Below, piece by piece: positions 49,540-60,526 of a DNA stretch of 64,000 bases. The first letter of the stretch is position 1; every line of letters starts with the position of its first letter. Location of the stretch: contig SKCR01023427.1 of NCBI GenBank assembly GCA_019454045.1, positions 372,001 through 436,000 on the forward strand. Direction: 5' to 3'. The notes beneath the pieces were generated by a model. The model saw nothing but the letters and a program-made list of their open reading frames with translations, did not search any database and was not told where the DNA came from. Made by a program: the position numbers and the translations under genes. Source of the stretch: Zanthoxylum bungeanum (taxonomy: Eukaryota > Streptophyta > Magnoliopsida > Sapindales > Rutaceae).

Positions 49540-51747
49540 TTGTCGATCAAATATTATAAATTACTATACGTGATACGCGATTCAAGATTAAATATGATAC
49601 ATATTAAATATAAAAATATATTAATTAATATCATAATTTTAATTATAGTTATTCGGATAATATAATTTTTTTAACATCCTCTCAAATTAATAAATATGAC
49701 TTTTAACTTATTTCATTTTATAATTTGTTTTTTATTGATAATAAATCTTTTTGTGGAAGTATAAATTTAGTTAACTTAAATACATTTTTATAGTTAATTT
49801 AATATAAGTTATAACTTTTGAACTTCTATTAAAAAATAAGTGAAAGTTAATGAAAAATGGAAATGTTAACGAGTATCCTTAGAACATTTGTTAAGGATCT
49901 ATTTTAGGAAAAATTTTATGGGAAAAAAGAAAAAGTAATTAATGTTTTGATAAATTTTATATTTCCCATAAAAGTGATATGAGAATTTTCCTAAAATTGA
50001 TTCTTAATGAGTGTCATAAGGGCATTCGTTAACATGACCCAATGAAAAATATAGAAAAATTAAACATTAATAATTTATTTGAAATAAATATACTTTTCAT
50101 TTACAAACTTTCAATCATTAATATTCTAAGACAACAAAGAGTTTATAAGAGTTGGGAAAATGAAAGGTTTGAAATTGAAAAATATGAAAAATTACTTGAA
50201 ATATTAATAACTCATTTAAAATGATATTATTTAATTAACGTATTTTTAATAATTAATAATTTTGAAAAATAAAAATTTAGAGAAAGAATGTGAAGGGTCA
50301 CACATTAATAATTCATTTTAAATATTAATTATCCATATTAAATATTAATAATTTATATGCGTCTACATGTACAGCCTTAAAGATAAAGACGCCTACATGT
50401 TCAGCCTAAAAATGAAGTTATTTCTCAATTTTTATATATTATATAGATTTTTAAGATGAAATTATTTACCTTCTAAAAATTATTGTAAATATTCAATTAT
50501 TTTATACATCCATCTATTAAATTTAAAATTTAAAATTTCACTCTTTATACTCTTTTAAATACCAAAAGCAAAATCCTTATTCAAACCGTTAATTACATTC
50601 CTAATTCTTTTTTATTTCTATTTTTTATTAAATTACAAAATTAAAATAATAAATTATTAAAATAAGAAATATATTATAATATAAAAATATAAATCCTATT
50701 AAAACAAGAAACATTTTAATTTAATTATATCGTATTGTAATTTATTATTATTCTTAAGTTATGAAATTATTATTATATATAAAAGTTAAACATTTTTAAG
50801 TTTCCTCATCGTTCTATGTGACACCTAATCTTGAAATTAATTTTTTATTAAATAATAAAATTAAAATATCTTTATAAATAATTTTTATTATTAAATTAAA
50901 ACAATAAATTATTAAATTAAGAAGTCTATTGTAATATAAAAACATAATCTCTTTTTAAAATAATAATCCTATTAATTTAATTAAATTATTTTAATTTATT
51001 ATTATTAAGTTATAAAATCTTTATATTATATATATGTATATAAGTTAGACATTTTAAATTTTAGCCATTTTTTTTAAAAAAAAAATTATCACGACATGGG
51101 GCATATAATCCCTGCAATTAATACTTTATTAAATAATAAAATTAAAATATCTATAAAATTAATTTTTTTAATATTAAATTATTAAATTAAAATAATAAAT
51201 TATTATAATATAAAACAATTATAATAAAAAAATATAATATCCTATTAAAATAAGAAATCTATTAATTTAAATAAATAAATAATTAATATTGTAATTTATT
51301 ATTATAAAATTAAAATGATAAACTATTAAAATAAGAAATCTATTACAATAAAAAAAACATATTGTTATTTTACTTTGAAATAATTTTTTAGATTTTGGGT
51401 TTATTGCTATTTTTTTTATTTTACTTTCAATTTTTTTACAAGTTTTTTCATGAATTTTTTTATTATTTGTTATGCTTATGATGCAAACTCTCACTATTAG
51501 CTTTTGCACAATGAATTTGGATTGGTCAGGATTTCATGATAAAAAAATTAAGTTTAAATTGAATAAATTTCATTGAAATTTATGCGAAAGAAAATCAAAT
51601 ATTTTTAAAATTATTTATATTTAGGAATATGATTTTAAATGAAATATAAAGATAAGAGAGACTTTAATAGTTAACCAAATAGTGTCAATAGTTAAATAAG
51701 TTTATTTGATGATGTACATACAAAATTAATTTGACTTGTCTCGACAG
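49540..51747. other. long AT-rich intergenic stretch
   Basis: The stretch is extremely AT-rich with no credible gene. At about 50450-50580 the sequence GAAATTATTTACCTTCTAAAAATT resembles the left end of the MITE at 25197, and related lists of TTATTAAAATAAGAAATCTATT words recur at about 50640, 50900, 51190 and 51300, suggesting diverged local repeats. The left end of the MULE-type region should lie near 51.6-51.7 kb, but I cannot define it. Confidence 0.4.
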
Positions 51748-54700
51748 CAAGTCTGAAGCAAAGCGGCTGAAAGAAGAAGGTCTTAAAGTGACCAAAGAGG
51801 TATGCAATCAACTATTTAACTTTTCTTTGTTATTTAACTTTATAGTTTGATTTATTAAACTTATATATATTTTTTGATTTCACTATATTATTCGGTTATA
51901 GATAAAAGGTCACATAGGAACGAATTGGAAGAAAATGACCTTGGAACAGAAAGTTGATTTTGTGAACAAGTATAATAAGGAATCTGTCAACCGCGAAAAG
52001 TGGCCTCGTGGATTATTACGCGATCCAGTGGATAAGGTAGAAGAGAAAGACCCTGACTATAGAGGAATATCAAGATGCAGTGTCACTCGCTTCTCGAAAA
52101 TGGTATCCACATTTACTGTTGAACAAGAAGAAGCTGTAAGAGAGCTTGGATTTGGAAGCCTCTTGGGTCTTAGATGTGGGAGAGTGCGACAAGAGTTATG
52201 TAGATGGTTGGTTAAACAATTTGACGCGGAGAGAGAGATAATAACACTTAATGGAACTGAATACAGCATGAGTGTTGATACATTTACTGCAATTATGGGT
52301 ATTGAGGATGGGGGTTCGAACATTGAGACTTACGGGGACGACAAGGACATAGCTGAGTTAAGAGCCCAGTATTGTACTAGTAAGAAAGGGATCCCAATAG
52401 CAATTGTGATTGAGAGACTAAACAGTATTACCACTGCAGATGATGAATTCTCTATTCTTTTTTGTTTGTTTGCTATCAGTACTATCCTATGTCCTACTCA
52501 TGCCGCGTACATCAACCCATATTACCTACATGCATTGAAAGATGTCAGCTCCATTAGATTTAAAAATTGGGCAACTTGGTGTTTACAGTTTTTATGGAAT
52601 GGAGTGAAGAAGGTCAATGAAAACAAAACTTCTTCAATTAGAGGATGTGTTTTATTTTTAATGGTATGAATTGAATAACATTTGATCTCTTTAATTTCGT
52701 CATGTTTGTGCTACCACCATGCAGTCCATGTTTATGATTATGACATTTCTTTGTTTCGACAGATTTTCTATATGTCGTCTTCTACTTACCAACTGTCTTC
52801 ACCGAGGAATGGTTGGCCTATCATGCAGTGGACTGCCGTGGAAATAAAAAAATTTATTCAATGGGAGAAAAAATTTGGTGGTTTCGGGAGCAATGTGGTA
52901 TTAAATTAAGTTAATAATTTCCTTTATGGTATGCTTCAAGTTATCGATAACAAATTACTTATTATTTGACACATTATGAATAGGTTCCCATGAGGAAGGA
53001 GAGTGGCCAACAAGACAGTTTTGTAAGTGCGAAAGATTTCGATCCAGTGATGACAATCCTACAAAGAATTCAGGAAAGTATAGGAGAACATGCCAAACAA
53101 ACCTCGCAAGGCATGAAATTGATGGAAAATAAAGTGGACCAATTGACAAAAAAGGTTGATAAATTAGAAGAGTATTTGTTAGAGCTCATTTCTCATGTTT
53201 ATCAAGAACAAGCCCGTCTGACTGATGAACCGACGTCGGTTCCTAAATTTGAAGCTGCACAACCAGTCGATGCTAAGGAAGTAAATGCCAATGATAAAAA
53301 AACAGCTACCATCAGTTCGTCCTCTCTTGATGACTCCTTCAAGTTGAACCAGAAGCTTGCAGCAACATTTAATTAATCAATGGCGAACCCTCAACCATGC
53401 TCCAATCTTCTAAAGGATGAGGTATGAATACAAGCAATTATATGTTCTATTTTACTGTCATTGTTATTATTTCAATATAATTAATGACTTATTTTCTGTC
53501 ACCTAGTCCTCGATGGATATAGTTGGACATAAGGCAGAGGCTCAAGACTCAGACATGTCTTTAATTCCTAATCGGCCACTGAGAAACAGAAAGCCAGACC
53601 CTTATCAATTGTCGCCATATGATCTTGTGTCAACAGGCGCAATGTCCAAATTTAAAGCTGGGCTTTTTTTGGTGAACAAGACAGTCAATACTGATCATTT
53701 GAAGATAATTCAATATTGTTTTAATCAATTCGCTGAGAAAATGTATCAAATCATTTACCCCCATAGACTGACTTATTCGAATGAATTTTTTTTAATTCCT
53801 GTTCGGGTTGCTTGCAGTGATATTATTGTCCGAACAAGTCATGAGCATATCACACGGGGTAGCTTGTTGTCACTTTTGCCTGGTGAACCAGTTCAAGGCG
53901 AGGTTGTATCTATTGATATTTACTGAGTTTTTCTTATAAGTTGGTAATAATAACTTACATATTCCTCAGGTCATTTGCATGAAAGCTGAGTACCTCACCT
54001 TAGAGGAGTCTTTGAAAAGCACTACTGAACCAATCAATTGGTTTTTACCGACAACCTTTGCTGTTAGTATTGTTATTGTACCATTAAAGTTGATTACTGT
54101 AATTTCATTGGTTTTTTTGATCTCACTTCAAGTCATAATATTTTTATCTCCATTCCATAAATGAATATGTAGCAAATAGTACCAGAGCGAAATGCACAAT
54201 ATGATTCGTTTCGTAGAGCTGCCCAATTGAAAGATCATTATATGACTGATCTGCAAAGATGCCAACATGTACAGTATATATATTTCTTTATGCTTCATTT
54301 ATAATTTTTACGTTACTATTTCTTAATTGCATCCTTATATCTTCTTTGCTTGTCACTAGATATTCGTGCCCATCCACGACGGAGATTTCCATTGGTATAT
54401 GTTATTGGTTAAGGTTAAAGAAAAAGTTTGTGAGATTTGGGATTCTTTACGGAGTGGTCGTCGAGCCCGGAAACGACAAAATCAAGTGAATATTATTGTA
54501 ATTCCATCTTACTTTTTTTTAGTTCATTATTTATTGCATTATTTTGTTGTATAGCCAATTATTGCAGAATTTTCTATTTATGACCAATTTATTTTCTCAT
54601 TTAGTTGCAAGCGCTTGATGTTATCCACCGCAGTTATGTACTGAATACATTCCCAGAACCTTGGAGCTTCTTGTCTTTCCAAGTGTGCAATGGTATAGGA

Positions 54701-55095
54701 GTTCCAACCCAACCCAACGGGTATGATTGCGGGATTTATGATATTACATTTATGGACACTCCGGGAGTCGCCACCAGCACAACTTATCTAGTACGTGATG
54801 GGACTTCATATATTTACTGACTTAATCGTTTTGGTTGCAATAGTGACTAGTTTGCCTTATTTTATATCATTTGGAGCAGCATGACTCCCAGGAAGCAAGA
54901 GTGACAATAACACTGCAACTGATTGACTCTCCATTGAATGATAAACGTGATGAGGTCTTAAAGTTAGCAATGGGAGAGTATAACACACAACAGCAGCTGA
55001 TTTCAATGCAAACACCAAGAGGGAAACCTCCGAAGTTATCAGTAAGAATAAAAAAGAACAGTAAAAAGAAAGGTCGTTTACGGAGAAAGGCTTAA
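51748..55095 (+). pseudogene. Ulp1-like (C48) cysteine protease gene of a MULE-type transposon
   Basis: Ulp1-family proteases cleave SUMO-like substrates. Plant MULEs (the KAONASHI type) carry such genes. The exons fit GT/AG with phase 0 throughout: 51748-51799 (partial), 51902-52663, 52763-52897, 52984-53421, 53507-53902, 53970-54062, 54173-54268, 54360-54485, 54605-54790, 54880-55095. The N-terminal part is the transposon-associated domain (ELGFGSLLGLRCGRV). A coiled coil follows (QLTKKVDKLEEYLLEL). The catalytic region has His in DFHWYML, Asp in EIWDSL, and Gln/Cys in QPNGYDCGIY. The end is basic (KKNSKKKGRLRRKA). In exon 4, TAA at 53374-53376 cuts the frame well before the catalytic domain. 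The 5' start is not visible, so the gene is broken and probably 5'-truncated. Confidence 0.8.
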
Positions 55096-55426
55096 CGTAT
55101 GCGTTACTAAAGTAGTTAGTTATGTAGTCAATGTATTTTGTATATCTTTTGAAACTGTGCAATGTAGATGAATGCATTTTGTACATCTTTTGAACAATTC
55201 ATTAATATGCATCTTACTGCATTTTATGTAATATGAGAAACTGTGAAATGTAGCTAGAAATCACTGGATGAGTGTTGCAATGCTGTCAATGCACCAACGC
55301 ATGATGAATTGGGGTATTCGGGCGATTATTTTTGGTCATGAGTTTAGACTTTAATTGATTTTATTGTTTTATCTGTTTTTACTGCTGTTTTGTTAACTGT
55401 TTTGGGGGCTTTTTTCTGAGCTGTGT
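55096..55426. other. flank of the protease gene before the minisatellite
   Basis: 3' flank of the Ulp1-like gene. 55299-55349 (GCATGATGAATTGGGG ... TTTTTGGTCATGAGTTTAG) recurs at 56001-56042 on the other side of the minisatellite, as a direct repeat. Confidence 0.6.
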
Positions 55427-55980
55427 GGGCGTGATCAGGGGCTGGTCGGCAGCGGTATATGGGCGTGATCAGGGGCTGGTCGGCAGAGGTATGTGGGCGT
55501 GATCAGGGGCTGGTCTTAGTGTGCACGTGGGCGTGATCAGGGGCTGGTCGGCAGGGGTATGTGGGCGTGATCAGGGGCTGGTCGGCAGGGGTATGTGGGC
55601 GTGATCAGGGGCTGGTCTTAGTGTGCACATGGGCGTGATCAGGGGCAGGTCGGCAGGGGTATGTGGGCGTGATCAGGGGCTGGTCTTAGTGTGCAGGTGG
55701 GCGTGATCAAGGGCTGGTCGACAGGGGTATGTGGGCGTGATCAGGGGCTGGTCGGCAGGGGTATTTGGGCGTGATCAGGGGCTGGTCGACAGGAGTATGT
55801 GGGCGTGATCAGGGGCTGGTCGGCATGGGTATATGGGCGTGATCAGGGGCTGGTCGGAAGAGGTATGTGGTGTGATCAGGGGCTGGTCTTAGTGTGCACG
55901 TGGGCGTGATCATGGGCTGGTCGGCAGGGGTATGTGGGCGTGTTTAGGGGCTGGTTGAGGGCTGTTATGGGCGTGGTTTC
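55427..55980. repeat. 34-bp minisatellite, about 16 units, two alternating variants
   Basis: The unit is GGGCGTGATCAGGGGCTGGTC followed by either GGCAGGGGTATGT (variant A) or TTAGTGTGCACGT (variant B). The unit length is 34 bp in almost every case. The order is roughly A A B A A B A B A A A A A B A, then two decayed units. It is strikingly GC-rich against its AT-rich surroundings and lies between the convergent protease and transposase genes. Confidence 0.93.
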
Positions 55981-56042
55981 GGAAGTTATTTGTGAAGGGT
56001 GCATGATGAATTGGGGCATTATTTTTTGGTCATCAGTTTAGC

Positions 56043-56718
56043 TTTTGTTGTAAGCATCTGTCAAGAGCATTAAACAGATGATTGCATTAAACAATTCGGT
56101 TAACAACTTCTGTGTATGCATGATCTCCTCTGACCGAAAATGGTTCCAAATAATCTCACTGAACCTTCCATCCTCCACCCGAAAATGGTTCCTAAATTTT
56201 ATGAAAACCTAGTTAACAAGAAAGTAAAAAAAATAAATCATTACAACAAAATTATACCTAAACTCAGGTGCAATAAAAACATTTCCAAAAGTATGATACA
56301 TTTGCCATTACAACATTCAACAACACTGTGATTAGGTTCCAAAAAAATTGCCATTACAACATTCAACAGCACTGTTAAGAGGTTCCAAAAACGAAATAAT
56401 TACAACAGAAGAAATGTCATCCAATAACGAAATATCCGACTACATGGAGTAAGGCCACCATGTACAGTTTCGGTAACAGCATTGTGAAGAGGTTCCAAAA
56501 AAATTATTGTCACTACCGAAACCTGCAAAAGTATTTATGTGCATTCAGTTCGGTCTATATTAAATTATGAAATTCATTCGCAAATTAATACCTGCAAATG
56601 CTTCTGAAGTCGATGGCGTTGGATACGTAGATGACGTTAGATTGTCACTTGCAAAACCTACAAATATTGACTGACCAATTATTCTTTGAAGGAATCGAAT
56701 TCTATAACACATAAAAAA
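56043..56718. other. flank of the transposase gene
   Basis: AT-rich sequence with repeated words such as CATTACAACATTCAACA and AAGAGGTTCCAAAA at about 56290-56500. These are short diverged repeats, likely internal to the MULE. There is no gene. Confidence 0.45.
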
Positions 56719-59098
56719 TTAATTTGATACAAATAAACAACTATATTCAATAATTCCCATTGCAATACTCTGAGTTCTTAATACCTGATGAACATTCTGG
56801 TGTCGATGGCATCCAATATGTTTATGATGAGCCACTAGTTCCACTGATACTACTTCCACCTTCATCATTAGCAGTAACATTTTTTTAGAACAATTCCTTT
56901 TGTTGTGCCTTGTTTGCTGACATTGGCTACATTTTCTAATTTTGACTACGTCATTCTTTGACCGTTTACCACATCCTTTTGTAATAATGACACCAGGGTT
57001 TTTGATTTGTATGCCCGTAACACAACCCATAATATTACCAAGTCTTCCATCTTCTTCAATAGCAATAACTTGCTCAAATTTGCTTGTGAGCCGTTGAATC
57101 TCAGTTACAGCTTCTGTGTAAGCATGCTCATTTTTTGATGCAATAAAACATAAATTATTACATGCCGCTGCCAAAGATCCAAATTTGGCAACCTCCATAA
57201 GGTGCTTGTCCATGTGAGGAGGTGCAATATCCACAATATAATTGGCTGACTTCTTTGTGGATTTCGTCCACCGCTCTATAATCAACATAGGCGGTATACT
57301 AACCATTTGCTCCAATTTCATAACATGAAAAATATGACAACATGGGATACCTGAAGATTCTAGCATCTTACAAGAACACGCAATGTGCACTCTTTCAACA
57401 TCTAAAACAACTTTCCATCTGAGGTTCGGGTGCTGGAACTTAGTAATTGTATAGATATTCGAACATATGGATTTCTCACAAGTCACCATAATTAACGATG
57501 ACTCACAAGCTATCTCTTCCCGAACCCATTGAAATACATTCTTCGTATAAACTTCAGAAGCATGTTTTTCCAAGCTATGTAGATGTGTCGTTAAAACTGG
57601 ACTATTGTAGGTCGAATCAAACTCATCTTTAGATTCTTTATGTCGTATGCAGTACAATGCACGATATATTTATCGAATAAAATCATACAATTTCAACTTC
57701 ACCTTAAGGAACCGAGACAAGTATGAATTTAAACTCTCACACCTTTGCGTCGTTCGCATTCCACCAAAAAAAAATTCCTTTCAGATAAGCCTCAGCCCAT
57801 TTGCCACGTTTCTGGTACATCTTTTGAACCCATTCATTTTGCTCTAACCCCATCTCAGAAACTAAATCAGCCCATTGTCTTTCAAATTCATCTATGAAAA
57901 ACGGCTTCAACATGAATGAGCTAAATTTTTTGGTGAATTCTTCTTTTTTGATATTTGCTTGAGCATTTCTTTGAAGATGCCAACAGCACAAACGATGTGA
58001 ACAGCCTCCCATAACTGTTTTTATTGCCTTTGACATTGCCTTGTCACCATCAGTTATGACTGACTTAGGTTGTTTATTATACATTGCAATCAGAAATGTC
58101 TGTAGCAGCCAAATATATGAGTCAACTGTTTCATCACTGAGTAAAGCAAAACCGAAAATAGTTGTTCGTCGATGGTGATTTACCCCAACCAACACAACTA
58201 AAGGGAGGTTGTATGCATTTTTCTTGTATGTCGCATCAAATGCCAAAACATCACCAAAACAATCATAATCATGTCTTGCAACAGTGTCAGTCCAAAACAA
58301 GTTACGTAATAGATTATCCTCAGTTAACGTATATTCACAATACACACCAAGATCAGAATCGGCTTTTGTAGACAAATATGCAATTGCGGCTTCAGAATCC
58401 GTCTCTGATAAATCTGCACGTCGACTAGCATCGAGTTTATTCTGCAAATCTTTACCCACGAACCCAACATTATGAAAACCTCCTACCTGGTCAGATTTAA
58501 AATCCATGAATTGACAGACTTTAACCCCTACATGTTGCAGTGCCTGAGCATGTGCTAAATCAGCATTACTTACATGTCTGTGGGAACGAAGAAATTGTGT
58601 CTCATATGGGGATGCCAACATGTGACTGTGGTCATCAATGAATTTTACAACAACATATTTATGTCTGGAATGATTAAATTTGATATGGAGTTTCGCTGGA
58701 CAACTGTTACGAGTAATGCCATTCGGTTCCCTTACTCGATTAGTTCGGTCCAAATATTTTTTCGACCTAAAACCCTGGCAAGAGCAAACGCAAGAACGAA
58801 ATACTATTTTGCCACTTTTAGTATCTCTACGAATCTCATCTTTCCTCGTAGAGAATCCAACAGACTGTGAATGCTTTTTATACCATGCCTCCGCATCTTC
58901 GACTGAATCAAATTTTGAACCAATAGTTATTGATGCAGTGAAGTCATCTGTACATGTGTTCTTTGAAGGTTGAAACTTGATACTTTCTGTAGCATTAGTT
59001 GGAGTGGCTGATATATCCCCAAAATATTGGCTGGAATCTTCTTCATTGAGGTCGAACCCCCAAGCTGCAATACTTCCAGTAGCTGATGTTGAAGTCAT
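56719..59098 (-). pseudogene. FAR1-type MULE (Mutator-like) transposase, frameshifted
   Basis: This is a DDE transposase with a FAR1-type DNA-binding domain (CSCQGFRSKKYLD, KYVVVKFIDDHSH), which would act in the nucleus on element ends. The start is ATG at 59098 (MTSTSATGSIA). The catalytic Asp residues lie in LAFDATYKK and SVITDGDKAM, followed by HRLCCWHLQRNA. A SWIM zinc finger is IACSCKMLESSGIPCCHIFH, and a terminal CCHC knuckle is CSQCQQTRHNKRNC. Two lesions separate the halves. A run of nine A on the + strand (57766-57774) shifts the frame, and TAA at 57670-57672 stops the continuing frame. The stretch between them keeps recognisable family sequence (GGMRTTQRCES), so it is not an intron. 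It converges with the Ulp1-like gene. Confidence 0.9.
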
Positions 59099-59700
59099 TA
59101 GTACAGCTGAAGCAAAAAAGGAAAACCAGCTGAATCATTTGATTAATTTCGAAGATGAAACCTTCAGAAATTTACAAGGCAGAAGTTGATGAAAGGTGAT
59201 GATGGATATACTTACTACTGAAATCAGAAGCACAAAGCAGTTGATGGAACAAGGCAGTTAACAAGAACATTCAACAAGGCAGTGAATAAGAACAAGATGA
59301 ACAAGCTCCACCGAGCTTCCTGTTGATGAAATTTGTTGATGGAACAAGGCAGTGAACAAGAACATTCAACAAGGCAATGAACAAGAACAAGGCAGTGAAC
59401 AAGAACAACATTCAACAAGGCAATGAACAAGAACAAGACACAAGACAGTGAACCAGAACCAAATAACAAGTTGATGGAATTTACTTACTGCTCATGGAAG
59501 CACCGAACTTGCTCTTGTAACCAGAAAGACTGAACAAAATGGTGAAACAAGGCTCTGACCAAGCTGCACGTAGGTTGAAACTGTAGTAGAATGATTTTAC
59601 TTGCTTGGGGTGGTTGGTGAAGAGTAACTCCTTCATGAAGCACACCCACCAACGTGGACTTGACAAAACTTAATGCAAATTTCATTTTCCATTAATGAAG
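59099..59700. repeat. upstream region of the transposase with AACAAGGCAGTGAACAAG repeats
   Basis: 59235-59465 contains about eight imperfect copies of AACAAGGCAGTGAACAAGAAC. Apparent open frames across it are by-products of the repeat. It is presumably the 5' untranslated region or subterminal part of the MULE. Confidence 0.6.
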
Positions 59701-60526
59701 TGAGTTGAAATACATAGGAGGCTCATGCTATGTATTTAGGCCTAATTTTCTTTTTGAGAAGCCCATCTTAAGCCCATTACACAAATGTGGGAGTAAATGG
59801 TCATTACATTAAGTAAATTATAAAATTTAAGGAAAAAAATATAATTAAAAAAAATTCTCATTTTTTGTAAATAAAAAAAAATTCATTTTCAAACTAATTA
59901 CCTTTCATATGAAATAATAATTATTTAAGCAAAAAATTTATAAAATTTCCTCCATGCTCATTAACTTCAGTTAATATCAGAAATATTATTTTTTCAAAGG
60001 TAATTAGCCACAATTACTGGAATCTTAATTGAAAAATACCAATAACTGATAAAAGAAAATAATAAAACAAATCATACACGAAAACTAATAAAAATTAATT
60101 TTCAAACTACAGAAAATAATAAAACGATTCAGTAACGAATAAACGTATTCATGATGTTAAATTCGTATTCCATAACTGTAAGAAACACTTTAAATCGAAT
60201 CGACCAATTGATTAAACGAATATATTGTTTGACACTCACATTCGATTTAAAGCGAATTGAATCAAACAAATAAACGAAATGCTTACCAAAAATTACCACT
60301 CATAGTCGTAATGAATAAACATAGTAAGCGAAAACAATAAGTATAACACTCGTATACATGCTAAATTAACGATGGCTAATAAAAATATATCAATATTAAT
60401 TATCTGTGGTCATTATTTGTGATGTTTTATCATTTTGTATTAACTTATAATCAGTAAACACGAAATCGAGATCGAATCGAAGTAATAAATATGATATTGA
60501 ATAATTTGTAATTGTTAGATATAACT
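59701..60526. other. AT-rich intergenic, possible MULE right boundary
   Basis: A small palindrome (CATAGGAGGCTCATGCTATG) lies at about 59715. 60140-60290 contains ATTCGATTTAAA/AATCGAATCGA words. I could not find a terminal inverted repeat matching the 51.6-kb side. Confidence 0.35.

Noticed and set aside
57658..57736. An intron between the two halves of the MULE transposase
   Set aside because: The stretch contains recognisable family sequence in a shifted frame, so frameshift plus stop explains the break better than splicing.
59224..59469. Cys/Leu-rich minus-strand frame
   Set aside because: It is produced by the AACAAGGCAGTGAACAAG repeat.
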